Shown here in pieces: positions 10,475 through 24,663 of a DNA stretch of 64,000 bases. Origin of the DNA: Adiantum capillus-veneris (taxonomy: Eukaryota; Streptophyta; Polypodiopsida; Polypodiales; Pteridaceae); the NCBI GenBank assembly GCA_014529385.2, contig CM043971.1, positions 99,033,985 to 99,097,984 of the forward strand, written 5' to 3'. The position numbers and the translations under genes were made by a program. The notes below the pieces were generated by a model, which was not told where the DNA came from, made no database searches, and worked only from the letters and a program-made list of their open reading frames with translations. Position 1 is the first letter of the stretch. The number at the start of each line of letters is the position of its first letter.

Positions 10475-10515
10475 TCATTTTGGCCTTTTGAAGACGTTAA
10501 TATATTATTTCATCT

Positions 10516-10610
<95 letters not shown>
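10270..10610 (+). mobile_element. LINE-A 3'-end fragment plus a 45-bp tail copy, each followed by (CT)n
   Basis: Bases from about 10270 match the LINE-A 3' UTR (TTTTTTGTACCCAGACAT, GGTCTCATAGGTC, TTTTGAAGACGTTAATAT) and run into (CT)n at 10411-10468. A second copy of only the last 45 bases (CATAGGTCATTTTGGCC to ATTATTTCAT) occupies 10469-10513 and runs into another (CT)n at 10514-10610. The next LINE-A copy begins directly after. Confidence 0.8.
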
Positions 10611-10613
<3 letters not shown>

Positions 10614-10963
10614 CGCCATGCCCTGCTACACCCTCGCCATGACCTGCTGCACTGCCTGCGCGCGCCCAGCTACCTACATGCAGCCTGTTTTGCGCGCCTA
10701 ATTACTTGCGCGCAGCCTTTTTTTTAGCTTTCGTTTTGGGCCTGCCTGCGCACTGGAGTCTATTCCCACTGCCCCTACCCGTCAGGTATTCTCCCGTCTG
10801 CCCACCTGAACCAGTCAGGTCTGCCCACAAACAAATCTGCCAGCAATTAACAGATACCCCCCACCCAGCATACCCGCCTGTTCCCACGGCTCACCTTTTT
10901 CAACCTTCAATACAAAAGGACCTCACCCATTGAGTCACTCCCCTTGAATTGCCCTGAACGGCT

Positions 10964-11820
10964 ATGGCAAAAGGGGCCACAAAGGATGAAATGGCCAAGA
11001 TGGAGGACAAGCTACACGCCACGATCAAAGAAAACAAGAAATTGACCGACTCCGCCATCACCACTATCATCAACCGCCTCTCCAAACTTGAGAAAGAAGT
11101 AGAAGTCTTGAACAAAGAGAAAGAAGAATGGGCAAGGGAGAAGGAAGACAAAAAGGAGCTTGAGGGATGGAAGAAAGAGAAGGAAGAGATGCATGAGCAA
11201 ATGGCCATCCTCAAGGCCTCAATCGCATCCATTACCCCCGAGGAAGGGGAAATCAATAAGGACACAAAGGAGGCCATCAAAGAAGAACTCACTAAAGCCA
11301 TTACCGAGAGCCTGGAAGACAAGCCCGAAGCCACAAGAAGAACCTCAAGAAAGAAGCGAAAGAGGACGCCCACAAGGAAGAATCTCTCCTTGTACACACC
11401 ACCCTTGAGGAGGAGAAGATGCGGAATGCCCGTCGCCCCAATATACGAGTCACGGGCATTGAAGAAGGTAAGGAAAACACCCCCGAGGAAGATGGTAAAA
11501 CCTTATGCAGCACACTTGGTTACAAAGTAGAAGACCCAACCCCCTTCACCAAAGCTTGGCGAGCCGGCAAAGACCTCACCAAGAAGAGGCCTCTTATACT
11601 CCAATTCCCATGGGAAGAAGCATGCACCCTTTTCATCCGAAAGAGGGTAATCCTACGCGGTCTCACGGGCCCCCCCATCTACCTAGATGACGACCTCACA
11701 AAAATGCAAGTGGAGCATAGAAGAGCATGCATGCCCCGGATCCAACAAGCACGCAATGAAGGAAAACGAGCCTCCTATCGCAACGGCCGGGTCATCATCG
11801 ATGGCAAGGCCGTAGCATAG
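10964..11820 (+). pseudogene. LINE-A ORF1: coiled-coil plus RRM-like RNA-binding protein, one frameshift
   Basis: The start MAKGATKDEMAKMEDKL leads into a long charged coiled coil (about residues 10-130, rich in K and E, with heptad-like INRLSKLEKEVEVLNKEKEE). After a frame change near 11330-11340 the coil continues (NLKKEAKEDAHKEES). It is followed by an RRM-like segment (RRPNIRVTGIEEGKENTPEE) and a C-terminal part (IYLDDDLTKMQVEHRRACMP, then ASYRNGRVIIDGKAVA). The order coiled coil, RRM, C-terminal domain is that of animal L1 ORF1p, unlike the zinc-knuckle ORF1 of the plant L1s here. No zinc knuckle is visible. The stop is 39 bases before ORF2. The frame change makes this copy inactive unless frameshifting occurs. 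Confidence 0.75.
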
Positions 11821-11859
11821 GGACTCGCAGCCTATGGGACACTATATGAGGAGATACAC

Positions 11860-14440
11860 ATGGCAGTTTGGAACTGCAACGGCTCTCTGTGGACACACCC
11901 AGGGAGATTGGAGGAGGTGATGCATGACAGAGACATCATTCTACTCACAGAGACACATGAGAGCTCAGAGAGAGGTCTACCACGAGTACAAGATTATCAG
12001 TGGGAGTCTACACACAGGAAGTGCACACAGCACAACACCACTAGAGGATCTGGTGGAGTAGCAGTCCTCTACCGCCGCTCACTCAATAGCAAGATACGGA
12101 TAGTAGCCCGTGACCCAGGAGCACGCTACATGTGGGTGCGGATTGAGCTCTCTGATGAACACATTCTCTACATTTCCATTTGCTACTTCGCACCCAGTGG
12201 TTCTAGATTTGCACAGACAGGCGGAGGAGAGACAGATGAGGTTCATACGCAGGGCGGAGAGGAGGAGGATGATACACTTTCACCATATGCATGTCTCAGG
12301 GAGGAGATCATGGAATACTCCAGGCTTGGAGAAGTTTTCCTCACGGGAGACTTCAACGCCAGGACACAGAGTAGACAGTGTGACATCTACAACTTTGACG
12401 ACCCAGAGCTACTCTCCACCATGGAGAACACAGAGGCAGAGAGGTTTTCCAAAGACACCACCACACCGACACCATACGGGCGACATCTACTTCGCTTGGG
12501 ATCACAACACCATCTCGTTATCTACAACGGGATGGCGCAATGGCCATCATCTGGAGGCCTGACTTGCATACCACCATCAGTACCTAGCGGCGGCAGTACA
12601 GTGGACTACATCATCAGCTTCAGAGAGGCAGCTCACCTGCTCACATCCTTCACCATCCCACCACTACCTATTGGGGCTGACCATGCATATCTTGCCCTCT
12701 CTTTCACTGGCTCACCCATCTTACACACACCACCCACACTCACACCACACACCACCATACATTTCACACATGAGCTAGCCAGAGTTTACTCATCACATGT
12801 CTACGAGGGGATCTACACTCTCAACCCAGATACACCACTCTCTACACTCACTAGCCAGCTTTCCGTAGTTCTACAGACCTCAGCCCTCAGCTGCGTTCCA
12901 CATACTACCCACATTGGTAGACCTCCACCCTCTGGGACGATGCCCCAGAAGCGGTGGTACGACAAGGAGTGTAGGGATCTATACAGGCAGCTACGGGCTC
13001 GACGAGCCTTGGAGGAGATCACTGAGAGCGAGGTCCGGCGACAGATGAAGGCCATCACATGCCGTAAACGGCGGGCCTTCGAAGAGGAACAGGAGCTTGA
13101 GCTATACCACCTTCTCATGAGTACAGACTGTGCCACCACATGGAGGATTCTCAGAGAGCCACGTCCTACCACCCCCCTGGAGGATCCTCAGATCTGGCAT
13201 GATTACGCCGAGCACCTATACCAAATACCTGGGCAGCCACTGATCCTGGAGCCACCCGACCCTCGACCTACCACCTCGACTTTCTTCACATCTAGTATGG
13301 TGAAGAGGGCTATTCGACGCCTCCAGCGTGGCCGCTCAGCAGACCACACTAGACTACAGAGCGAGCACCTCATCTTTGCAGCAGACACCCTCTCCCCCTT
13401 GATAGCACGTCTCTTCAACCGCGCTTTGGTTGAGGGACTACCAGAGGAGTGGACCATGCACACCATTGTGCCGATCCACAAATCTGGCAACACCTTGGAC
13501 CCAGGGAACTACAAGACTATCATGATTGGCCACACATTGGCCAAACTATATGGGGCAGTTCTTGAGGCAGAGCTCAGCACATACGCAGAGGCATCAGGGC
13601 TACGTGCACCAGGACAGGCAGGGTTTCGACGCACTTTCTCGACCATCGATCACATCTTCATGCTTCGCTGCTTGATCGACGGAGCGAAAGCACGGAAGAG
13701 ACGACTCTACTGCTGCTTTGTGGATTTCCGCAAGGCTTTTGACACCATCCCTAGGGAGAGACTCTTTCAGCGTCTCCAGGAGCTACAGATACCATCTGAG
13801 ATGATATGGGCCATTCATTCTTTGTATGCACAGGTCATAGGTAGAGTGCGGTGCCCAGGTGGAGTATCGGACCCCATTGCTAGCACCATTGGTGTGAAGC
13901 AAGGATGCCCCCTCTCCCCGACCCTATTTGGCCTCTACATCGACGAGATAGCAGATGACATCCTACGAGCAGGCGGGGCAGGCTCCGACTTGGCAGGTAC
14001 ACCAGTCCATATTATGCTCTATGCAGATGATATTATTCTAGTTTCTGAGACACAGGAGGGACTATAGAGCCACCTACACACCTTGGATGATTTCTACACA
14101 CATGGAGGTCTCACAGTGAACCTTGGCAAGACCAAGGTCATGATCTTCCACACCTCCGGGACAGTCCGGAGTAGAGCAGTGCTCATGGTAGAAGGTGGAC
14201 AAGTTGAGGTAGTTGATTCATATGTATATTTGGGGGTGACTTTCACTGGCTCTTCAGTCCACAGACCAACGACTTTTCGGCCGCTTCCTCATAGAGGCAC
14301 AGCAGCACCGGGACTCTCTCCTTCAGACATCATCAGTCATGAGGGACGAGCGCCAGACACAGCTTCCAGATTTCTTCCAGAGGGGCGCAGTAGTACCACC
14401 ATCCCAGACTACTCAGAGAGGAGTGACTCTACAACAGGCT
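11860..14440 (+). pseudogene. LINE-A ORF2: endonuclease and reverse transcriptase, stop codon and internal deletion
   Basis: Open from 11860 to 14067. APE-like endonuclease motifs are MAVWNCNGSLW, LLTETHES, FLTGDFNART, STVDYIISF and IGADHAYLAL. Reverse transcriptase motifs are CCFVDFRKAFDTIPRERLF (motif A, near 13717), GVKQGCPLSPTLFGLYIDE (motif B, near 13885) and IMLYADDIILVSE (motif C, near 14013). A TAG at 14065 interrupts one frame that continues as SHLHTLDDFYTHGGLTVNLG. Near 14255 the text jumps from YLGVTFTG to a part homologous to the extreme C-terminus (FGRFLIEAQQHRDSLL in another frame). That jump deletes the Cys/His region kept in the shorter copies. Confidence 0.85.
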
Positions 14441-14658
14441 GAGGAGGTCCGAGCTCACAGACGTCCACGTCCCCATGGACGTAGGGCACCCCGACTTCAC
14501 CAGAGAGAGATCCAGGAGATCCAGGAGCGCTACTACAGATCTCTAGAGGAGAGACGCATCCGAGCTTTTGCAGATCCAGCCGCCATCCTACGGGGATTGT
14601 TCACACCTCACCCACCCATGCATCATGTCTTACACCCTGATTACGAGACTGGATGGAC

Positions 14659-14675
14659 GGGGGGGGGGGGGGGGG
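14659..14675. repeat. Poly(G) run
   Basis: Seventeen consecutive G residues terminate LINE-A copy 1. Such a run could be a real slippage tract or a read or assembly weak point. Confidence 0.9.
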
Positions 14676-16135
14676 TATTTTTATTCAAGGAAGAGTTGCA
14701 GCCATTGATACATATAGCCGCACAGTGCTAAGCAGGCTAGGTACATGTGGGTGAGATTGAGGGCAGAGACAGGCAAATATCTCTACATTGCTAATTGCTA
14801 CTTTCCTCCAAGTACACTTGATAGACATGGAGATTGCACATGGATTGGCCATTTTGAATGGCCTAAAGAGATTTCCCACTGCGGGAGGTTTTACATGTTT
14901 TCCACACAGACATGGAGCCAGCACAGTGGATTATGTCATGGCACAATCGAGCTTTATCTCTAGTATCCACGACCTCACAGTTGGACCCAGACCTGTTGGT
15001 GTGGCAGAAGATCATGCCCTTGTGTCGATGACCATCTCTTTCCACGTTAGTATAGCACACATGCCACGAATAGCAGCCCTTACTCGCTACACTTTTACAC
15101 GAGAGACGAACTCTCTCCACATAGATGGGATCTGTAGACGCCTGTGCACCTCTGGAGGAGCTTACTACTATACTGACACAGACATTGCATGATGCAGCAG
15201 CAAAGGCATACCCACACACCCAGCCTGAGCAAAGACGGCGTTCTGGGAGCATGCCCCAAAATAGCCGGTATGATGAGGAGTGCCACGAGACGAGAGTCAG
15301 ACTTCAAAGATAGGTGCCTTTGTAAGACATCACTCACAGACAATCAAATTGCCTTTCGACGCCTAGTGTAGCGGAAGAAGAGGGCATTCTTGGCTCGACT
15401 AGAGCAAGATCTATATCAGCTATTCTTGAGTATCAGGACTCAGGTGAGGCATGGAGACTCTTCATGAGCACTCCGCCCCTCCTGCCATTACTTCTACAGA
15501 GGCCTGGGGCCAATATGCATCATCTCTGTACACAATTCCTGGACAGCTGCCTCTTCCAGACCCCCCTGAGCCATGCCCACACACGTGCTTTTTACACCCG
15601 CTGAGATGGTGAAGGAGGCCATTGATAGGATGAGGACAAGGAGAGCATATGATCATGATGGCTTAGTGGCTGAGCATTTTACATGCCAGGGATTTGCTTG
15701 CAAAGCTTCTGGCAGCGATGTTCACCCGTGCCATGTGTGAGGGTCTGTCCGATGCTTGGATTTTTACTATTGTACCTATATTCAAGTCAGGAGACCCAAT
15801 GGAGCTTGGGAATTATCACACTAACATGATTAGACACACATTGGCACGATTGTACACATCCATTCTTGAGCAGCAGTTGGGCAGATGGACAAAGAGGAAG
15901 ATACGCGCAGCCAGCAGGCAGGGTTCAGGAGAAGTTTTTCTACTCTTGACCACATTCTGACACTCGGAGCTATCATTGAAGAGGGCAGATCATATGGGAG
16001 ACGGATGATGCGCAGACTACAAGAGATGGGAGTACCCACAGAGCTGATTTGGGGGGTCATGGCAAAAGCTAGCTGATCCCCACTAGTGGTTGAGGTGCTC
16101 ACCACATCAATCTCCTCTATACACCACTTATAGGA

Positions 16136-16800
16136 CCTCCCAGGAGATAGATATGCCCGCCTAGCACTTGAGTCCTCTCGACAATTAGCTATGCAAGGAG
16201 ATACACCATCCTGGTATGGGGAGATGATATCATGGTTTCAAGTACATGGGTTCAGCATTGACAGATTGCCCCCCTTCAAGTAGTCATTGGATGCACCCTC
16301 TCTGACTCTTACACAGTCTGAGATCACCAGGCTCATCCGCCAGGACCTGACTCAGCTAGATACCACGAGGACCTCGATACAGCCAGCACAAGAGCTGGGC
16401 ACGAAGACTGCTTTCTATAGAGAGCATCTTCTCCACCTTACTGAGGATGGTTACCTGATGAGGCCCAGATACATGGACACCCACTTATCTGATGGGATAC
16501 GATGTGCTATTGGCCAAATACGCACATCTTCACACCAGCTTCAGGTAGAGACTGGTAGATACAGCGGAGTACCAGCAGAGGCCAAGACATGTCCCCTATG
16601 TCACATGGAGCCTGAGACAAAGTTGCACCACACATGCCACTGCCCAGTTTAATATGAGATATGAGGCCGCTTTCACTACCTGTTCAAGGAGGGTTTTGGA
16701 CCTCTCCAGAGTCATGAGGTATGAGGACCAGAGATGTCTGACTGTTTTTGCTCGAGTTGCATAGACACAGAGAGAGCCTGATGAGAGGAGAGGAAAGACA
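16136..16800 (+). pseudogene. LINE-A copy 2 ORF2 C-terminal region
   Basis: The longest open part is 16287-16652. It carries the LINE-A C-terminal signature: MDTHLSDGIRCAIGQIRTSS, then a Cys/His cluster C-x2-C-x7-H-x4-C near 16590. The same block recurs at 17690, 19360 and 61230. By position it would correspond to the zinc-binding tail seen after the reverse transcriptase in many LINEs. Stops at 16280 and 16651 break it. Confidence 0.75.
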
Positions 16801-17334
16801 GCCTTAGAGACGGATCACACACTTCTTTAGAGCAGACACTAGGCACCGAGAAGAGCAGCCACCACAGCAGAGCTCATTCTCCTCACACCAGAGGCACACT
16901 GATCGATCGAGCGACCAAGCTAGGGAGATCCAAACTCCCACGACTGCAGAGGACTACACAGTATCGACGGAGGATGCATCAGAGATTCGGATCACTTTGG
17001 CCACACGGTCAAACTACTGACCATGGAGGAGATTGATGAGATCCGCCAGCGACTGATGATGGATCTCCTGTAATTTAGCTCTTTTTGAGGATACACCCAC
17101 ATTGTGTTGTATTAGCCCTCATTCACTACTCTCACCCCCCTATTAAAATCCTACATAATTCCAGCTAGCTACTTAGTTCGCATCTAGCAGTTTAGGATTC
17201 TATATTTCAATACCTTTTATCTTTGGTACTTTTTGGTACTCGGACATTGTATCAGATTCACCGCATTGTAACTTTTTGGTCTCATAGATCATTTTGGCCT
17301 TTTGAAGACGTTAATATAACATTTCATTTCATTC

Positions 17335-17336
<2 letters not shown>

Positions 17337-17390
<54 letters not shown>
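17337..17390. repeat. (CT)n microsatellite at LINE-A 3' end
   Basis: A pure CT dinucleotide tract follows the family 3' terminus ATTTCATTTCATTCAA. The following LINE-A copy begins at its last base. Confidence 0.95.
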
Positions 17391-20800
<3,410 letters not shown>

Positions 20801-20917
20801 ATCCTGCGCAGACCTGCCTGCTGCCCTGCTGCGCGATTACGCCCTGCTGCCACGCGCGACCTCTACTACTGCCTGCGCGTACCTGCCTGCTGCTGCCTGT
20901 CTACGCTGCCTGCGCGA

Positions 20918-21090
20918 ACCCTAAAAGTCGCAAGTAGCCTGCACGTACCTTCTGCAGCCTGCGCGTACCTGCTGCTGCCGCAACGAAACCCTAACAGCCC
21001 GAAAAATGAACGCTGTGAAACCCTAATTGCGCGAAACCCTAACAACCCGAAAAACCCTAACTGTCCGAAACCCTAACTGTGAGAATCCCT
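20918..21090 (+). promoter_or_regulatory. Telo-box cluster in L1-4 leader
   Basis: Six exact AACCCTAA motifs and one AATCCCTAAT variant occur within about 170 bases upstream of ORF1, separated by short GCGCGA/CCGAA spacers. Telo boxes (AAACCCTAA) are known promoter elements of plant genes for translation and growth. A role in the LINE promoter is inferred. Confidence 0.6.
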
Positions 21091-21123
21091 AATTGTGCTC
21101 TGCGCGCATCTTTCTACTGTCTG

Positions 21124-21176
<53 letters not shown>

Positions 21177-21230
21177 CCAAGCTTCACTTCGGGTCTTGCT
21201 TTTACCGTTTGTCAGTCTCGCCCATTCTTC

Positions 21231-22860
21231 ATGGCGGCTTTGCCAGTCTCGAGTGCTACACACGGCGCTCCGTCACCACTTGCCTGTCGCGTGGACTGCA
21301 CTGGCGACCTGTTGACACGCATTGACTCCAAAGTACAACACTTGGCACAGCATGCCTTGGTTGGCCGGATGATTGGACAGTCTCCACCTCGATCTTTTAT
21401 ACGTGATTGGTGTCAGACTGCATTGGGCACTACTCAGGGACGGATCTCGGAGCTTACATTCCTTGGCAGGGGCATATTCATGGTACGTCTTTCAGATCCC
21501 GCTACTGCCTCAGCTCTCCTGGCTCGCTCTCCGATACTCTCTGATCGCAGGATGATATACTTGACGAGGTGGTATCCCGAATTTACTACTGAGGAGTTTG
21601 ACAGTCAACACCTTATTCCCAGATTCCCTCTGACGCTCTCCTTCCCGGATATGCCTCTCCATTTTATTGATGAGCATCTCCTTCAAATGATTGCTGCTCA
21701 TTTTGGCACGGTAGTTCCAGGATCCTGCATCTTCTCATCTGGCCCACCTCGCATTCAGGTCTTGGTGTTGGGGATACTTCATTACCAGATACAGTTACTG
21801 TGGCTGTGCGCGATCGAGACTACTCTCTCCGAATGGTAGTCACTGGCCGCCCAGGACAGTGCTTACGCTGTCACGAGATGGGACACTTGGGGTGATTGCC
21901 CCACCCTGCCACGCCATCGGCGGCAACAACAGCCGGCTCGTGGCACTCATGCTCAGCCACGTGGTCAGCGTCAACAACCGGTTCCTCCTACTACTACTCG
22001 AGCACCTCAACAGCCTACAGGTGCTCCTCGAGCTCCGACCCTCCATGTTCCTCCCTCCGCTTCAGCTCCCACTGAGGCAGCATGGCAAACAGTGGGTCGT
22101 AACCATTCCTTCCGTCCTCGTCAGCAACCAACAACGCATGCAGCCCCCAATGTTACCTCTCCTTCTCCCTCTCAAGTTTCCACCACCCCCCTTACCCCCT
22201 GCTTCTCCTCGCCATTCTTCTTCTTCTTCTTCGACACAGGATCACTTACCTCTGCTACCAGCTCCTCCTTCACCTGCAGTTCCCCCGCCCGCTCCTTCCC
22301 CTCTTCCCGAGGTCCCTGTTCCCATGCAGATGGATCATTCACCGCTACTACCTCTCCCTTCTCCTCCTCTTCCTCTCGCCCTTACTCTCCCCCCTCCACC
22401 TTCTGGTCCTCCCCCTCCCTCAGCAGCTCATACTTACGTCCCACGCAGTTTTCTCAGCTCTTGCCCTCTTTCCTGGGGCACTCATCGGGCTGAGATGTGC
22501 AGTGACTCAGAAGGGCCATTGTGGGTGCAGCTCTACCTTATGCATCACAAGACAGGTTGTGTTCCCTCTTTAATAGGCAGTCGCTCTCAGCCTACCCATT
22601 CCTTTTTCCTTCCATTCCACGCTGCTAAGGAATGGTCCGAGGATCAGGTTCTACATTTTGTGCACGCACAGACTATGGCTTAGCTTCATTTATGGTTGTC
22701 TACTTCCGCTCCTAATGTTTTGTCTCCTCACTACCCTTCATGTATTGGTGCTATGGAGTGGAGTGATGTTTATGCTTGCTATTCATTGCCTATGGTCATT
22801 CATGTATCCTCAGATGTGGTGCTTCCTATGTCTATGCGCATTTGGGGTGTCAAAGCTGCA
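21231..22860 (+). pseudogene. L1-4 ORF1 (DUF4283-like, zinc knuckle, conserved C-terminal block), frameshifted
   Basis: ATG at 21231 (MAALPVSSATHGAPSPLACR) opens a DUF4283-like region (LTFLGRGIFMVRLSDPATAS, then FPLTLSFPDMPLHFIDEHLL). Past a frameshift near 21765 the text DTVTVAVRDRDYSLRMVVTG leads to a zinc knuckle CLRCHEMGHLGDC near 21863, with one base out of register inside it. A proline/serine-rich linker (about 21950-22440) follows. The final part (SFFLPFHAAKEWSEDQVLHF, then MEWSDVYACYSLPMVIHVSS) parallels the C-terminal block of L1-1 ORF1. It is broken but clearly a divergent relative of the L1-1 and L1-2 ORF1. Confidence 0.75.
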
Positions 22861-22946
22861 GCATCGGTAATGCAATGTAAACAAGCTGAGGTCTGCAATT
22901 GGTGCAATGAGACACCATATCTTAGAGAGGGCTTGCGGGTTGCTTT

Positions 22947-22950
<4 letters not shown>

Positions 22951-23040
<90 letters not shown>
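22951..23040. repeat. (CT)n microsatellite
   Basis: A pure CT dinucleotide tract of about 90 bases terminates the L1-4 sequence. A short (AC)n lies at about 23126-23142. Confidence 0.95.
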
Positions 23041-23042
<2 letters not shown>

Positions 23043-23856
23043 CCCTCCCACCCGCACGCACATTCTGGCAACACAGTGGGCGCTGCAAAGAAGCTTGAGG
23101 AGATAGAGCTCACGCTATCAGGTTTACACACACACACACACAAGCATACTTCAATACGAAGATCTTTGTACTGAGTTTCAGTCATAACTCTAGAGAAGCA
23201 GGGCAAACTCAGCCATAATGAAGCCTAGCACTAAACGAAGCATTAAATACAAAAATCTAGTACAGTAATGAGGTGGAGCATATGCTCTTTGGAGAAAGCA
23301 TCTGCCTAACTAAAAACCTTCCCACCTTAACTCCACCACAATGCTAACTGAAGATAAAAAGCATAACGTAGGATTGTCCCCTCCTCATGCATTTGCATAC
23401 CTGAGCATATAGTTTCAATAAAAACTGCTTGCGTTGCCACAACATTTCTCATCGACACATATATGCAGTAATCTCAGTTTCCAAAGATGACAGTCTTGCT
23501 ACTAGCAACTCATTGTTTCTATGGCCCATACATTTGTGGGCTGCAGCAGTCTCAAAGCTCCACAAATAATGTGTGATGCGCCATCTGACTATACATCCAG
23601 TGTTATATGGTTTGTTCACTAAATAGCAGAAAGAAGGAACTCCAAAAGGGATGCTTTAAAGAAGAACTCCAAAAGGCTTTGGCAGACAGGCCATCAGCTG
23701 TGGCTCTACTAATTCACATTTTAGCAGGCTTTACCTTAAATTTTCTATACGGACATTTAACTCATAAAACAATGATATAAATTTCTGCAGACGTAAATAA
23801 GCATTTCATTACTGTGTGGGCTCGAAAGAGAAGAACCTAGTTACAATCATACATAC
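23041..23856. other. Unassigned AT-rich sequence
   Basis: Apart from (AC)n near 23130 there is no repeat family, open frame or RNA gene I can support. It is the downstream flank of the minus-strand exons at 23857-24663 and may hold introns or a further exon. Confidence 0.5.
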
Positions 23857-24663
23857 ATCTTGTAGCTTTTTCTCTTCCAGTCTATCCCTCTTCCTCTTGA
23901 TGTTCCTGCCCACGGCAATAGGCATCTTTTGACCCTTCTTTGGCTAACAAACATTCAACACAAAGGAATTTAGAGTTCAGACCAACAGTATTTGGATTCT
24001 GAAAGAGAAAACAAGTAAAAATCCTTTACCTTGGATCCCAAAGCAATCATCTTTTGTGTCTCAATTTCCTTTCTCTTTTCCAACTCATTTGAGAAGTTCC
24101 TACACCAAAACAACAAATGTTTGCGACTATGAATTGTAAGGTCTCAGGAGAAAACCACAACCAGGATAAACTTAGGACCTCATTTGTTGCTGACTCCTAA
24201 ATCAGATATTTTCCATTTTCATGTATACGTGTAAAACAAATGAGCTTAATTTAAATGTCTGTCTAAGCCAGCCCATTGTGAGTTGCTTCTGCTCAATAAA
24301 TAATGCAAATTAAGTTCTGGCAAATCATGGTTTTTCCAGACTCTGTTGTTGTTATTACTGATGTTGGACCTCTACTCAGAATGCGGTTTCCTCAAGAGTA
24401 TCACTATATTAAAAAGTCTCAAAGATTTTTAAAAAAGACAGCATTAATGAAAGTTTGAAACGATATAGTCAGAAGACAGATCCTTTCCTCAGGCATCGTT
24501 CATATTTATTACATATGACTGAGTTGGTGTTCTAGAAATTACCTAGTTGCTCTACTTCCTTAAAAATCTTGTCAAACTCCTCCTTTTGAAGCTTCTCTTC
24601 ATTATCCATGCTCACAGATCGCTGAGAACTCACATTGCTTAGAGTATTTGAAACTCTTGGAGA
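23857..24663 (-). pseudogene. Possible host-gene fragment: three exons, minus strand
   Basis: Three short coding-like blocks are bounded by AG/GT on the minus strand: 24663-24543 (SPRVSNTLSNVSSQRSVSMD, then EEFDKIFKEVEQL), 24099-24030 (NFSNELEKRKEIETQKMIAL, GSK) and 23943-23857 (PKKGQKMPIAVGRNIKRKRD, then RLEEKKLQD). The second and third join in phase; the first and second are one base out of phase as I read them. The text is lysine-rich and ends with KPKKGQKMP. It loosely recalls DUF4602 (human C1orf131-like) nucleolar proteins, a weak resemblance from memory. It is the only sequence here that looks like host coding DNA rather than a transposon. It may be a pseudogene or part of a larger gene. 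Confidence 0.4.

Larger units (their letters stand above)
10611..14675 (+). mobile_element. LINE-A copy 1: two-ORF non-LTR retrotransposon with internal deletion
   Basis: It starts at the end of the (CT)n tract with a GC-rich leader (CTGCCTGCGCGCGC and similar). ORF1 covers 10964-11820 and ORF2 starts at 11860. ORF2 loses most of its region between the reverse transcriptase and the C-terminal domain at about 14255. The copy ends in a run of 17 G at 14659-14675 instead of the family 3' UTR. Its reverse transcriptase is clearly different from that of the L1 copies in this window. Clade placement would need a phylogeny. Confidence 0.85.
14690..17390 (+). mobile_element. LINE-A copy 2: heavily decayed, ends in (CT)n
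   Basis: In order it shows endonuclease scraps (YMWVRLRAETGKYLYIANCY near 14742; STVDYVMAQSS near 14920), reverse transcriptase scraps (ARLYTSILEQQL near 15845) and the C-terminal region (RYARLALESSRQLAMQGDT near 16150; the zinc-like CPLCHMEPETKLHHTCHC near 16590). The 3' UTR ends GAAGACGTTAATATAACATT, followed by (CT)n at 17337-17390. Many stops and frame changes are present. The spacing between segments is shorter than in an intact element, so internal deletions are likely. Confidence 0.8.
20810..22950 (+). mobile_element. L1-4: 5' part of a divergent plant L1
   Basis: A CTGCCTGCGCG-rich leader, seven telo-box-like motifs (about 20918-21090) and a (GA)n tract (21126-21173) precede ORF1 at 21231. 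The element stops in or just after ORF1 at the (CT)n tract 22951-23040. No ORF2 is present, so the 3' part was lost or never assembled here. Confidence 0.75.

Noticed and set aside
15125-15371. Small independent genes between LINE-A copies
   Set aside because: The short frames translate to broken endonuclease and reverse transcriptase scraps of LINE-A copy 2.
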